This document shows, in pieces, positions 8,189 to 17,262 of a stretch of DNA of 52,751 nt (its first letter is position 1; each line of letters opens with the position of its first letter). The notes beneath the pieces were generated by a model that was not told the origin of the DNA, ran no database searches, and saw only the letters and a list, made by a program, of their open reading frames with translations. Both the position numbers and the translations under genes were made by a program. Source of the stretch: Gluconacetobacter takamatsuzukensis (GTDB lineage: Bacteria; Pseudomonadota; Alphaproteobacteria; Acetobacterales; Acetobacteraceae); the NCBI RefSeq assembly GCF_014174275.1, contig NZ_JABEQK010000017.1, forward strand, positions 1-52,751. The letters run 5' to 3'.

Positions 8189-9043
8189 ATGAATGCAAGC
8201 AAGCAGAGCACAGCCATGCCGAAACGGACTTTTTTCATCACAGGCGCCAATTCAGGGTTTGGGTTGGCCATTGCCCAGGCCGCCCTTGAAGCAGGTCATC
8301 GGGTGATTGGTACCGTCCGGTCGCAAACCGCAAGAGCGTCGTTGCTGGAGCGACTGCCAGATATCTGCGCAGTCCTTTGTGACGTCACCGAGTTCGACCG
8401 CATTCCCGCCATCGTCGCACAGGCAGAAGAAGATCACGGCCCGGTCGACGTGCTCATCAACAATGCCGGCTATGGACATGAAGGTATCCTGGAGGAATCT
8501 CCTCTCGCGGAAATGCGCCGCCAGTTCGACGTCAATGTCTTCGGTGCGGTTGCGGTTGCCAAGGCCTTCCTGCCGCGCTTTCGCGAACGTCGCAGGGGCT
8601 TCATCGTGAACGTGACATCGATGGGCGGCCTGATCACCATGCCCGGCATAGCGTATTACTGTGGCAGCAAATTCGCCTTGCAGGGTATTTCGGAGGTCAT
8701 GCGCGCAGAAATGGCGCCTTTCGGAGTTCATGTCACGGCGTTGTGCCCCGGATCATTCCGCACGGACTGGGCCGGCCGTTCGATGGTCAGGACCGAGCGC
8801 TCGATTGCAGACTACGACGCTCTGTTCGATCCGATCCGCGCCGCGCGGCACGAGAAGGACGGCAAGCAGTTGGGCGATCCGGCGAAACTCGCCGCCGCAG
8901 TGCTTCAGCTTGTTGCGTCGGATGCGCCCCCACCGCAACTCCTCCTGGGCAGCGACGCTCTGCGGCTGGTTCGTGAACGTATCTCTCGCCTGGAAAGAGA
9001 AATTGCCGATTGGACGGAACTGACCCGATCGACGGACGGCTGA
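8189..9043 (+). CDS. SDR-family NAD(P)-dependent oxidoreductase
   Basis: A classical short-chain dehydrogenase/reductase of 284 residues (275 if the ATG at 8216, which opens MPKRTFFITG, is used). The cofactor motif TGANSGFG is near residue 18, DVTEF near 66 is the adenine-ring contact, and NNAG is near 98. The catalytic Ser lies in NVTSMGG (~149) and the YxxxK dyad in YYCGSK (~162). PGSFRTDW follows the active site. GTVRSQ after the second strand suggests NADP(H) rather than NAD(H). It is divergent from the AraC regulator, probably its target. Substrate not predictable. Confidence 0.85.
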   Translation: MNASKQSTAMPKRTFFITGANSGFGLAIAQAALEAGHRVIGTVRSQTARASLLERLPDICAVLCDVTEFDRIPAIVAQAEEDHGPVDVLINNAGYGHEGILEESPLAEMRRQFDVNVFGAVAVAKAFLPRFRERRRGFIVNVTSMGGLITMPGIAYYCGSKFALQGISEVMRAEMAPFGVHVTALCPGSFRTDWAGRSMVRTERSIADYDALFDPIRAARHEKDGKQLGDPAKLAAAVLQLVASDAPPPQLLLGSDALRLVRERISRLEREIADWTELTRSTDG

Positions 9044-9149
9044 TGCTTCCGGGGAACGGTGGATGCGAATCATGACCACCGCACGCCGCTCCTGGGGAAC
9101 CACTGTATTATTCCGGCAACAGGTGGTGATTATATCCCGTCATATACAG

Positions 9150-9173
9150 GTCTATGTACGGCGATATATAGAC
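9150..9173. promoter_or_regulatory. possible operator upstream of the TonB receptor gene
   Basis: A 6-bp inverted repeat, GTCTAT...ATAGAC, with a 12-base AT-containing spacer, about 70 bases before the receptor start. It does not match a Fur box well. Low-confidence regulator site. Confidence 0.3.
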
Positions 9174-9244
9174 AGGCCCGTCGCGGGGGTGGCAAAAAGG
9201 ACACATATCCTGTTCCTTGTTCACACACCGGATGCGCCAGATCG

Positions 9245-11617
9245 ATGCACCATCGCTTTTATCCCTTCTTCGTCGCCGGAACATTTGGCGCCCTTCTGCT
9301 GGCGGGTTCGGCGCTGGCCGCGCCGCCCGCGCCAGCCCCCGCGCAGCAGGGCAAGACGGGCAAGCAGGCCACTGCCAAGGCCGCCTCCAAGGCGGCACCC
9401 GCCGGAAAGCCGGCCCGGGCCGCGGCCGGCACCGCCCCCATCGCCGGCATACTGGATGGTTCGAACGGCGAGACCGTGACCGTCCATGGCCGTCATGCGG
9501 CGGACGGCACGGCCGCCAAATACATGAACAAGAGCGTCTATCTCGGCCCGCTGGGCAATCGGGACACGCTGGACACGCCCTATTCCGTCATGGGCGTCCC
9601 GCATGATGTCGTGGTCAACCAGCAGATCCGCAACATTAACGACATGGCGCAGTATCTGCCCTCGGTGCAGCTGGAAATCCGGGGCGATCCCAATACGTCC
9701 CGCCCGCAATCGCGCGGGTTCGAGGCCGATGTGGTCGCCAATTCCCGCCTCGACGGGCTGAACGTGGTCTCCACCACCCCCTATCCGGCGGAATGGATCG
9801 ATAACCTGCAAGTCCTCAACGGGCTGGCCGGGGCGATGTACGGGCCGGAAAACCCGGCGGGCGTGTTCGAATATACGCTCAAGCGCCCGACCGACCGGCA
9901 GACCGAACGGCTTTCGGTCGGTGCGGATTCCATCGGCACCCCCATCGTCAACGGCGATATCTCCGGCCGCGTCGGCCGGAACGGCTGGTTCGGCTACCGG
10001 CTGAACATGCTGCATGCCAACGGCACGGGCTATGCGTCGGGAAGCTGGATCCGGCGCGAGATGGTCAGCGCCGATTTCGATATCCATCTGGACGACAAGA
10101 CGGTTATCGAAATCGATGCCAGCCATTATACCTACGCCGCGCGCGGCCTGGCGCCCGGATTCGGCATTCCCGCCGGCACCGCCGCCAACCCGACCGGCAT
10201 CGGCGGGCAACTGCCCGAGGCGCCGGACCTGGGCAAGCGCCTGGCACCGGGCTGGAGCGGCTACAACATGGAGACCAACACGTTCCTGGCCAAGATCCGG
10301 CACGAGATCAACGAGGACTGGAGCTTTACGCTGGGCGGACTGTACCAGGATGCGCAGCGCCAGTCCTTCGGCATCAGCGATACGCTGACCGCGACCGGGG
10401 GCACGGACGGATTCTATTCCTCGAAGGCCACGGCGACGACGACGGCCGACGATTTCCGCGTCGGCAGCAACATGGCGTATTTCAACGGCCGCGTCTTTAC
10501 CGGGCCGATCCGCCACGACCTGGTCATCGGCACTAACGGCTACATGATGGGCAACTACAACCCGGTCAGCGCGGTCACGCCGGCGCAGAGCCTGGGGACG
10601 TACAACATGTATGGCGCCGCACCCACCAGCGGCACGCAGCCTTATTATCAGGGCCGCTATAAATCCAGCACCATCACCAGCCAGTCCTTCATCGTCGGCG
10701 ACACGCTGACGATCGACAAGCACTGGTCGATCATGGGCACGCTGGCCTGGAGCTGGATCGACCAGGCCGGTGCGCTCAACGCCACCAGCGCCCTGAAGCA
10801 GACTTTCCAGGCCAATGCGGCATTCAGCCCGACGGCCAGCGTGATGTACAAGCCGACCGACAACCAGACCCTCTATTTCACCTATGGCCGGTCGGTGGAG
10901 GCAGGGCCCGTTACGCCCAACAGCCAGTATTACACCAACACCAATATCGCGCTGCCGATCGCACGCTCGGTCGAGTACGAAGTCGGCTACAAACTGCGTT
11001 ACCAGAAGATGCAGTTCAACGTTGCCGGTTTCCGCATGACCTCGCCCTATGCGATGTATGTCAGCGCGGCGAACGGCACGTGCGCGGGTGGTTCGACCTG
11101 CCAGACCTACACATATGGCGGCACGCAGCGTAATTACGGCGTGGAAGCCCAGATTTCGGGCGAGGTGCTGCCCAACCTCTCCGTCCTGGCCGGCATGACC
11201 TGGCTGGATGCGGAGCTGGTCGACAGCAAGACCGCCGCCTATAACGACAAGGAAATCGTGGGTGCCGCACCCTTGCAGGCCAGCCTGCTGCTGGACTACC
11301 GCCTGCCGGCGTCCCTGGGCCGCTTCGCGTCGGGCTGGGCCTTCAATGCCGGGGTCCATTACATGGGCAACCGCGCGGCCAACGTGACCAACACGCTGCA
11401 TACCGGATCGTACACGACGCTGGAACTGGGCTCGCGCTATGCCTTCCATGTCGCCCGGTTCCCGTGGGTCGCGCGCTTCGGCGTCAGCAACGTCACGAAC
11501 GAGCGCTACTGGGCCTCGGTCTATACGGGTGCGCCCAGCGGCACGTCCGGCGCGGCATCGACCCTGTATGCGGGACTGCCGCGCGTCTACCACTTCACGC
11601 TGTCGGCGGAGTTCTGA
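9245..11617 (+). CDS. TonB-dependent siderophore-type receptor
   Basis: An outer-membrane gated porin that imports a large, probably iron-carrying ligand using TonB energy. The 790-residue product starts at ATG 9245, which gives a signal peptide (MHHRFYPFFVAGTF, LLLAGSALA, cut near residue 28); the frame is open 62 codons further upstream but that part is not protein-like. After an Ala/Lys-rich linker comes a TonB-box-like ETVTVHG (~residue 78). The plug domain follows (TPYSVMGVP, IRNINDMAQYLPS, SRPQSRGFE, LNGLAGAMYGPENPAG), then the 22-strand barrel ending in the expected aromatic residue (HFTLSAEF). No iron-box is evident upstream, so the ligand may be something other than a ferric siderophore. 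A strong terminator follows. Confidence 0.85.
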   Translation: MHHRFYPFFVAGTFGALLLAGSALAAPPAPAPAQQGKTGKQATAKAASKAAPAGKPARAAAGTAPIAGILDGSNGETVTVHGRHAADGTAAKYMNKSVYLGPLGNRDTLDTPYSVMGVPHDVVVNQQIRNINDMAQYLPSVQLEIRGDPNTSRPQSRGFEADVVANSRLDGLNVVSTTPYPAEWIDNLQVLNGLAGAMYGPENPAGVFEYTLKRPTDRQTERLSVGADSIGTPIVNGDISGRVGRNGWFGYRLNMLHANGTGYASGSWIRREMVSADFDIHLDDKTVIEIDASHYTYAARGLAPGFGIPAGTAANPTGIGGQLPEAPDLGKRLAPGWSGYNMETNTFLAKIRHEINEDWSFTLGGLYQDAQRQSFGISDTLTATGGTDGFYSSKATATTTADDFRVGSNMAYFNGRVFTGPIRHDLVIGTNGYMMGNYNPVSAVTPAQSLGTYNMYGAAPTSGTQPYYQGRYKSSTITSQSFIVGDTLTIDKHWSIMGTLAWSWIDQAGALNATSALKQTFQANAAFSPTASVMYKPTDNQTLYFTYGRSVEAGPVTPNSQYYTNTNIALPIARSVEYEVGYKLRYQKMQFNVAGFRMTSPYAMYVSAANGTCAGGSTCQTYTYGGTQRNYGVEAQISGEVLPNLSVLAGMTWLDAELVDSKTAAYNDKEIVGAAPLQASLLLDYRLPASLGRFASGWAFNAGVHYMGNRAANVTNTLHTGSYTTLELGSRYAFHVARFPWVARFGVSNVTNERYWASVYTGAPSGTSGAASTLYAGLPRVYHFTLSAEF

Positions 11618-11656
11618 CGGCCCGGTTCCGGGCCACCGGACAGGCAGGGAAACGGG

Positions 11657-11682
11657 AAGGCCGGGGGAAACCCCGGCCTTTC
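11657..11682 (+). terminator. intrinsic terminator of the TonB receptor gene
   Basis: AAGGCCGGGG-GAAA-CCCCGGCCTT: a 10-bp perfect stem with a GNRA-type loop, about 40 bases after the stop codon. The trailing T-run is short. Confidence 0.75.
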
Positions 11683-12187
11683 CTGTATGCGGGGCACGCA
11701 ATCCCGCACCGGGCGGTCTGCCCGGCGCGCATGGCAGACCGGTGATAAAGGGCCGGGAACAGGCCTCCCGTTATCGTATGCTTCGCCGCCAGGCCGGCAT
11801 GAAGACCGTACGCGCATCGATGGCGCCTTGGTCTGTCTTTTTCCAGACCCGCGCATGGTGCCGTGCAGGAAACGGGGTTTCTCGTCCGCTTTCTCCGGCG
11901 GGGAATCTGTCGCGAACATTCCCGGAAGAGATAGAAGCGCTCTTCCCCCTGTTTTCGTTCGCATAAATTCGGGGGGTATGCCGTCCCCCCACGACGCTTC
12001 CGTGCTTTTGGGGCTGTGAATCAGGGGCCGAACGCGGAAATCCATGTCGATTTCTCATGAGTCGAGAACCATCTGCGGCATCGGATGGATCCAATAAATA
12101 AAAAATATATAGAATATGTATTAATGCAGGAAAGAAATCATATTAACGGGTTTCTGGAGATACAGGATCGCAGTCGCAAAAATGTTA

Positions 12188-12210
12188 TATTGAATTTCCC
12201 CCATTCAATA
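12188..12210. promoter_or_regulatory. 8-bp perfect palindrome upstream of the channel gene
   Basis: TATTGAAT (12188-12195), a 7-base spacer, then ATTCAATA (12203-12210). It sits 70-90 bases before the start codon in an AT-rich stretch and is therefore a plausible operator for a dimeric regulator. No specific family assigned. Confidence 0.45.
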
Positions 12211-12279
12211 CCGAGATATGGTGAGGTGATTGTATGCGGGATCGCTAGATGACCATTTAGGCGTGAACAATGTTCGAGG

Positions 12280-13344
12280 ATGGTGAGCCAGAAAATGTCA
12301 CGAGACGACAGGAAGCATGGAGATTGGCATATCCATCTGCCCCATCTTCATTTGCCGCACTTTCATCTTCCCCATGTCCGATTGCCGCACATTCACTGGC
12401 CGCATTTTCATATCCATTTCCACGACCGGCCCCTGGCGGGTGAGCCGCATCCGGAGCGCCCGTTTCACTGGCGGCTGTATCTGTGCGAGATGGTGGCCAC
12501 GGCGGTGTTGATGGTGATCGGCCTGGGCTGCGTCATCGTTCTTTCGGCACCCGGGACCCTGATGGGCAGGCTGCTGGCCTTCCATCCGGCCTTTCAGGCG
12601 GCCCTGTGCGGCCTGTGCTTCGGCATGGCGGGCACGGCCGCGGCGATGACGCCGTTCGGCAAGGTCAGCGGCGCGCACCTGAATCCGTCGGTCACGCTGG
12701 CCTTCATGCTGTCGAAGAAGATCGTGTGGATCGATGCCCTCGGCTATGTCGTATCGCAGGTCTTGGGCGCGGTTCTGGGAACGGCGGCTGTCTATGGGGC
12801 GGGGTACGTCTTCTCGTCGTGGAAGATCCATGCGCTGGCCACCCATTACGGCGCGACGGTGCCGTATACGGGCATTTCCGTCTGGTTTGCGCTGGGGTCG
12901 GAGATCCTGGTCACGGGGCTGCTCATCGCCACGCTGTACTGGCTGGCGGCGCATCCCAAGCATAAATGGCTTACGCCCTGGATCGGCGGCATCTTCTTTT
13001 TCGTGATGAACCCGCTCACGGCCTGGATTTCCGGCAACAGCGCCAATTTCGCGCGTTCGTTCGGGCCGGACCTGTTTGCCGGCAACTGGACCGGGCTGTG
13101 GATCTATCTGCTGGGCCCGTTCATCGGTTCCTGCCTGGCGGTGATGGCGATCAAGGCCGACCTGCTCGGCAAGATCCACCTCATGGAAGCGCGCCTGATC
13201 AATTTCGGGCATCACGGCCGGGTGCCGCATATGGAGGACCCGCATTTCGTTCACGCGGCCCCCGAGCATTACGAGGAATACAAGCAGCATCTGGAAACAA
13301 TCCAGATGCTGCAAAAAGCCCCCGAAAAAGCCGCCAGCTCGTAA
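12280..13344 (+). CDS. MIP/aquaporin-family channel with His-rich N-terminal extension
   Basis: A membrane channel of 354 residues, longer than usual aquaporins (about 230-280) because of added tails. Residues 13-48 contain 14 His arranged as five pentapeptide repeats of the type LPHLH (20-44, Pro every fifth residue), likely a cytoplasmic metal- or acid-sensing segment. Six membrane helices follow. The first pore motif is GAHLNPSVTL, so NPA has become NPS (135-137). The second is NSANFARSFGP, so NPA has become NFA (256-258), while the downstream ARSFGP signature is intact. The C-terminal tail is hydrophilic. Start at ATG 12280; the ATG at 12295 preceded by GGTGAG is an alternative. Substrate (water, glycerol, acetic acid or other small solute) cannot be settled from sequence. 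Confidence 0.82.
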   Translation: MVSQKMSRDDRKHGDWHIHLPHLHLPHFHLPHVRLPHIHWPHFHIHFHDRPLAGEPHPERPFHWRLYLCEMVATAVLMVIGLGCVIVLSAPGTLMGRLLAFHPAFQAALCGLCFGMAGTAAAMTPFGKVSGAHLNPSVTLAFMLSKKIVWIDALGYVVSQVLGAVLGTAAVYGAGYVFSSWKIHALATHYGATVPYTGISVWFALGSEILVTGLLIATLYWLAAHPKHKWLTPWIGGIFFFVMNPLTAWISGNSANFARSFGPDLFAGNWTGLWIYLLGPFIGSCLAVMAIKADLLGKIHLMEARLINFGHHGRVPHMEDPHFVHAAPEHYEEYKQHLETIQMLQKAPEKAASS

Positions 13345-13358
13345 GAGCTGCCGGCTTC
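13329..13358 (+). terminator. terminator overlapping the channel gene stop
   Basis: A 12-base stem with one mismatch (AGCCGCCAGCTC against GAGCTGCCGGCT) and a GTAA loop that contains the stop codon at 13342-13344. No long T-run follows. Confidence 0.5.
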
Positions 13359-13371
13359 AGTGAATGGGGGT

Positions 13372-13388
13372 GCAGGGCAGCGCCCTGC
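13372..13388. repeat. GCAGGGC-AGC-GCCCTGC palindrome
   Basis: A 7-bp perfect hairpin between the converging channel and prpB genes. The same short palindrome recurs at 15500-15516 and 20344-20358, so it belongs to a dispersed intergenic hairpin family and probably acts in transcription termination. Confidence 0.6.
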
Positions 13389-13392
13389 GCCC

Positions 13393-14313
13393 TCACACCG
13401 GTTCGCTGACCACAGGCAGGACCGTCTCCACGATCGACTGGTCCAGCGCCTCGTATTCATGATAGCGCAGGGTGCGATACAGGGCTTCGCGGGTCTGCAT
13501 ATGGGGCAGCATGGCCTCGGTGCTGCCGTCGCGGCGCAGGGTGGCGTAGAGGTCTTCCTGCGCCTTGTTGGCGGCGCGCAGCGAACTGACGGGCCAGATG
13601 ACCATGCTGTAGCCCATCTCCTCGAACTCGCGGGCTGTGAAGAAGGGGGTGCGGCCGAATTCCGTCATGTTGGCCAGCAGCTTGACGCCCGGCATGCGGC
13701 GGGCGAACTCGCGGAACATCTCGGCGGTGGTCAGGGCCTCGGGGAAGATCGCGTCGGCCCCGGCCTCGATATAGAGCCTGGCACGGGCGACGGCACCGTC
13801 GATCCCTTCGCTGGCGGCGGCATCGGTGCGGGCGATGACGACCAGGTCGCGCGCGGCCTTGCGGGCGGCGCCGACCTTCAGGGCCATGTCGTGCGGGGTG
13901 GCGAGTTTCTTGTTGTTCAGGTGCCCGCATTTCTTGGGCAGGATCTGGTCTTCCAGATGCACGGCGGCGGCACCGGCATCCTCGAAGGTGCGGACCATGT
14001 TCATCACGTTCAGCACTTCGCCATAGCCGGTATCGCCGTCGACCAGCAGCGGCAGGCCGGTGGCGTTGACGATCTGGCGGATGAAGAACGTCACCTGCTC
14101 GATGGTGATGATGCCCAGGTCCGGCAGGCCCATGCTGGCCGTCATGGCCGCGCCCGAAAGGTAGAGCGCGTCGAACCCCGCATCCTTCGCCTGGAGCGCG
14201 GCCTGGCCGTTATGGGCACCGGGCAGTTGCAGGATGCCGGGCGACTGGAGCAGCGCGCGGAAGCGCCGCCCCGCCGGTACGCCGTCAGTGGCGCCGCCTG
14301 TCAGGTAGATCAT
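13393..14313 (-). CDS. prpB: methylisocitrate lyase PrpB
   Basis: The last step of the 2-methylcitrate cycle: 2-methylisocitrate is cleaved to pyruvate and succinate in the cytoplasm (EC 4.1.3.30). The 306-residue protein belongs to the isocitrate lyase / PEP mutase superfamily. Visible landmarks are [18 protein letters not shown] near the N-terminus, [17 protein letters not shown], the metal-binding VDGDTGYG (~residue 88) and [18 protein letters not shown] with the catalytic KKCGH (~122-126). The start at 14313 is chosen from its GGAGA site and because its ATGA overlaps the prpC stop. Last gene of the prpD-prpC-prpB operon on the minus strand. No prpE or acnD is present next to it. Confidence 0.95.
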   Translation of the reverse strand: MIYLTGGATDGVPAGRRFRALLQSPGILQLPGAHNGQAALQAKDAGFDALYLSGAAMTASMGLPDLGIITIEQVTFFIRQIVNATGLPLLVDGDTGYGEVLNVMNMVRTFEDAGAAAVHLEDQILPKKCGHLNNKKLATPHDMALKVGAARKAARDLVVIARTDAAASEGIDGAVARARLYIEAGADAIFPEALTTAEMFREFARRMPGVKLLANMTEFGRTPFFTAREFEEMGYSMVIWPVSSLRAANKAQEDLYATLRRDGSTEAMLPHMQTREALYRTLRYHEYEALDQSIVETVLPVVSEPV

Positions 14314-15470
14314 GCTGCTTTCTCCAGTCCGCCCCGCTGGTGCAGGGGCGTGAAGGGCCGCTTGTCGGGGCCGATATAGTCCGCCGAGGGGCGGATGATC
14401 TTGCCGTTCTCGCGCTGTTCGATGACGTGGGCGCTCCAGCCGGTCAGGCGCGCGATCACGAAGATCGGCGTGAACATGGCGGTGGGGATGCGCATCATGT
14501 TGTAGGAAACGGCGCTGAACCAATCGAGGTTGGCGAACATGTTCCGGTTGTCGGCCATCACCCGCTCCACCCGTTCCGCGACGTTGTAGAGCCGCATGGA
14601 GCCGCAGCGCGCCGACAGCCGTTCCGCCCATTGCTTGATCACGGCGTTGCGCGGATCGGCGATGGTATAGACCGGATGGCCGAATCCGATCACGACCTCG
14701 CGGTTTTCCAGCCGGCGCAGGATGTCCGCCTGGGCCTCGTCGGGCGTCTGGTACCGCTGCTGGATTTCCAGCGCCACCTCGTTGGCGCCGCCGTGGCGCG
14801 CGCCGCGCAGCGCGCCGATGCCGGCGGTCACGGCCGAATACATGTCCGACCCCGTGCCCGCCACCACGCGGCAGGCGAAGGTCGAGGCGTTGAATTCGTG
14901 CTCCGCGTACAGGATCAGCGAGGCATGCATGGCCCGCACCCAGTCGGCGGGCGGCGCATGGCCGTGCAGCATGTGCAGGAAATGGCCGCCGATGGTCTCG
15001 TCATCGGTCTCGACATCGATGCGCTTGCCGTTGGTCGAGAAATGATACCAGTACAGCAGCACCGACCCCATCGAGGCCAGCAGCCGGTCCGCGATCTCGC
15101 GCGCGCCGACCGGGTTCATGTCCCGTCGTTCGGGCAGGATGCAGCCCAGGGCGGAAACGCCGGTGCGCATCACGTCCATCGGGTGGGCGGCGGCCGGAAT
15201 ATCCTCCAGCAGGCGGCGCAGGCGCACGGGCAGGCCGCGCAGCGACCGCAGGCGCTCCTTGTATTCCGCCAGTTCGGCGGCGTCGGGCAGATGGCCGTGG
15301 ATCAGCAGGTGGGCGACTTCCTCGAACTCGCAGGATTCCGCCAGGTCCTTGATGTCGTATCCGCGATACTGCAACTCGTTGCCGGCATGGCCGACGGAAC
15401 TCAGCGCGGTCTCGCCGGCGGCGATGCCGGACAGGGCGACCGATTTCTTGGGCTTGGACGCTTGGGTCAT
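14310..15470 (-). CDS. prpC: 2-methylcitrate synthase PrpC
   Basis: Condenses propionyl-CoA with oxaloacetate to 2-methylcitrate (EC 2.3.3.5). The 386-residue protein is a citrate synthase fold with ELQYRGYDI near the N-terminus, the active-site His regions [13 protein letters not shown] and [16 protein letters not shown] (~residue 264) and the C-terminal arginine-containing [15 protein letters not shown]. Length and motifs match PrpC rather than the longer GltA. The start at 15470 has a strong AAGGAGA site 6 bases away. Its TGA overlaps the ATG of prpB by four bases. A 146-base gap packed with hairpins separates it from prpD. Confidence 0.95.
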   Translation of the reverse strand: MTQASKPKKSVALSGIAAGETALSSVGHAGNELQYRGYDIKDLAESCEFEEVAHLLIHGHLPDAAELAEYKERLRSLRGLPVRLRRLLEDIPAAAHPMDVMRTGVSALGCILPERRDMNPVGAREIADRLLASMGSVLLYWYHFSTNGKRIDVETDDETIGGHFLHMLHGHAPPADWVRAMHASLILYAEHEFNASTFACRVVAGTGSDMYSAVTAGIGALRGARHGGANEVALEIQQRYQTPDEAQADILRRLENREVVIGFGHPVYTIADPRNAVIKQWAERLSARCGSMRLYNVAERVERVMADNRNMFANLDWFSAVSYNMMRIPTAMFTPIFVIARLTGWSAHVIEQRENGKIIRPSADYIGPDKRPFTPLHQRGGLEKAA

Positions 15471-15499
15471 GTCACGTCTCCTTTTTTTGGTGCCGCTTC

Positions 15500-15607
15500 G
15501 CAGGGCTCTGCCCTGCACCGGAAGGGGACAGTTGTCCCCTTCACCCCTGTTCGTTAAGGAGGTGCAGGAGGCGAGCCTCCTGCCGGGGTGTCGAGGCAGA
15601 GCCCCGA
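15500..15607. repeat. cluster of palindromes between prpD and prpC
   Basis: Successive hairpins are visible: GCAGGGC-TCT-GCCCTGC (15500-15516), GAAGGGGACA-GT-TGTCCCCTTC (15521-15542) and GCAGGAGGC-GA-GCCTCCTGC (15564-15583), then CGGGG with a distant CCCCG (about 15583-15605). They fill nearly the whole gap inside the operon. They could attenuate transcription or stabilise mRNA segments so that prpD and prpCB are expressed unequally. Confidence 0.7.
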
Positions 15608-15616
15608 CGAAAGGCC

Positions 15617-17143
15617 TCACGCCGAAAAATTGAAAATCCCTGTCTTGTCCGTAGCTTTCAGCGCATCGACGGGCAGCGTGATTTCAAGCTGGCGCAGTTC
15701 GTCGGCGCGCAGGGTGGGTAGGCGCTGTGCTACGTCCAGGAAGCGCTCGATTTCGGCGGGGGTCAGGATGCCTTCGGTCAGGACACGGAATTTCCGGATG
15801 TAATCGGGCCGGGTCCAGGGCGTGGCGCCCAGCGGGTGGGCGTTGGCCACCGCCAGTTCGCCATCCAGCGTGGTGCCGTCATTGAAGGTGATGGCGATGC
15901 GGCCGCCGAAGGCCTTGATCGCCGGATCGTCGGCGTGATAGCGCGCCGTCCATTTCGGGTCTTCCACCGTATGGATCTTGCGCCACAGCCGCACCGTGTC
16001 GGCCCGCTGCGCACGCTCGGGCAGGTAGGAGCGCACATGGTGCCAGGCGCCATCCTGCAAGGCCACGGCGACGATATACATGATCGAATGGTCCAGCGTC
16101 TCGCGCGAGGCCTGGGGGTCGAATTTCTGCGGGTCGTTGGAGCCGGTGCCGATCACGTAATGGGTGTGGTGGCTGGTCTCGATCAGGATATCCTTCACAT
16201 CGTCCCAGTCGCGGCCCGAGGCCCGGACGTCGGCGCCGAGGCGGAAGGCGAGGTCGATCAGCGCCTGGCTCTGATATTCCGCCGAATGTTCCTTGGTGTA
16301 GCTGTCCAGGATCGCGCGCTTGGCCTCGCCGGCCTCGGGCAGGGCGACGCGGTAATGGGCGTCCTTGCCGTCCAGCATCCAGGCGATCACGCCATCCTCG
16401 CCCTCATAGATCGGGCTGGGCGAGGTCTCGCCCAGCATGGCGCGGTCGACGGCCTCGACCGCCATCTTGCCGGCATGGGCGGGGGCGTAGGCTTTCCAGG
16501 ACGAGATCTCGCCCTTGCGGCTCTGCCGGGTCGCGGTGGTGACATGCAGCGCGTGCTGGATCGACTGGTAGATGGTCTCGGCAGGCAGGCCCAGCAGGGT
16601 GCCGATGCCGGCCGCGACCGAGGGGCCCAGATGCGCGACATGGTCGATCTTGTGCCTGTGCAGGCAGATCGCGCGCACCAGGTCGATCTGGATTTCGTAG
16701 CCGGTCGCGATCCCGCGCACCAGTTCGGCGCCCGAACGGCCGCATTGCTGGGCCACGGCGAGGAGGGCGGGGATATTGTCGCCCGGATGGGAATATTCGG
16801 CGGCCAGGAACGTGTCGTGGAAATCCAGCTCGCGCACCGCCGTGCCGTTGGCCCAGGCCGCCCATTCGGCATGTACGCGCACATCCGGCCCGCAGCCGAA
16901 CAGGGTGGCGCCGCCGGGGCGGGCATGGGCCAGGGCCTCGGCACGGGCGCTGACCACCGTATGGCGGTTGACCGAGGCGATGGCGACCGACGCGTTGTCG
17001 ATCACGCGATTGACGATCATCTCGGTAACGTCGGGGACGATGGCGACCGGGTCGGCGGCGACCTGCGCGATCTGCCAGGCCAGCTGCGCGTCGCGCGCCA
17101 GCCGGTCGCTCTCGGGGTGGACGGTAATGTCGTAATGCCGCAT
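15617..17143 (-). CDS. prpD: 2-methylcitrate dehydratase PrpD
   Basis: Dehydrates 2-methylcitrate to 2-methyl-cis-aconitate (EC 4.2.1.79), the middle of the propionate pathway. The 508-residue MmgE/PrpD-family protein starts at ATG 17143, preceded by AGAGGAA and giving [16 protein letters not shown]. Family landmarks are [19 protein letters not shown] (residues ~127-145), [12 protein letters not shown], the [18 protein letters not shown] region (reads [16 protein letters not shown] here), and the C-terminal [13 protein letters not shown]. It is the first gene of the operon and diverges from the ScfR-like regulator, 119 bases apart. Confidence 0.95.
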   Translation of the reverse strand: MRHYDITVHPESDRLARDAQLAWQIAQVAADPVAIVPDVTEMIVNRVIDNASVAIASVNRHTVVSARAEALAHARPGGATLFGCGPDVRVHAEWAAWANGTAVRELDFHDTFLAAEYSHPGDNIPALLAVAQQCGRSGAELVRGIATGYEIQIDLVRAICLHRHKIDHVAHLGPSVAAGIGTLLGLPAETIYQSIQHALHVTTATRQSRKGEISSWKAYAPAHAGKMAVEAVDRAMLGETSPSPIYEGEDGVIAWMLDGKDAHYRVALPEAGEAKRAILDSYTKEHSAEYQSQALIDLAFRLGADVRASGRDWDDVKDILIETSHHTHYVIGTGSNDPQKFDPQASRETLDHSIMYIVAVALQDGAWHHVRSYLPERAQRADTVRLWRKIHTVEDPKWTARYHADDPAIKAFGGRIAITFNDGTTLDGELAVANAHPLGATPWTRPDYIRKFRVLTEGILTPAEIERFLDVAQRLPTLRADELRQLEITLPVDALKATDKTGIFNFSA

Positions 17144-17182
17144 GGCATGGTTCCTCTTCTGGGGTCCTTGCTGCGGAGTATT

Positions 17183-17252
17183 GCCATTCTCGCGCATTCG
17201 GGAATGGCGATCCGGGCAAAATGGTGCCACGGTCGGGCACCGGTTTTGCGAA
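17183..17252. promoter_or_regulatory. candidate ScfR operator between prpD and its regulator
   Basis: The 119-base divergent gap holds nested inverted repeats: GCCATTC...GAATGGC (17183-17208), GGTGCC...GGCACC (17223-17241) and GCAAAA...TTTTGC (17216-17221 with 17244-17249). The right edge reads TTTGCGAA (17245-17252), one base from the TTTGCAAA motif reported for related short-chain acyl-CoA regulators (RamB/PccR type). It abuts the regulator's own ribosome binding site, which would allow autorepression. Confidence 0.5.
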
Positions 17253-17262
17253 GGATGCGAAG

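Larger units (their letters stand above)
11618..12279. other. intergenic region with terminator, then an AT-rich promoter zone
   Basis: About 660 bases. The first part holds the terminator at 11657-11682. The middle has only overlapping unsupported frames. From about 12090 the DNA becomes strongly AT-rich (runs of A/T around 12093-12122), consistent with the promoter of the channel gene, and contains the palindrome at 12188-12210. Confidence 0.55.

Noticed and set aside
9221-11701. 826-codon minus-strand frame across the TonB receptor
   Set aside because: Long antisense frames are expected opposite GC-rich genes. Composition is R/G/A/V-rich with no domain, while the plus frame has signal peptide, plug and barrel.
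11587-12094. Two overlapping minus-strand frames in the gap before the channel gene
   Set aside because: No start signals, basic low-quality text, and one crosses the terminator at 11657.
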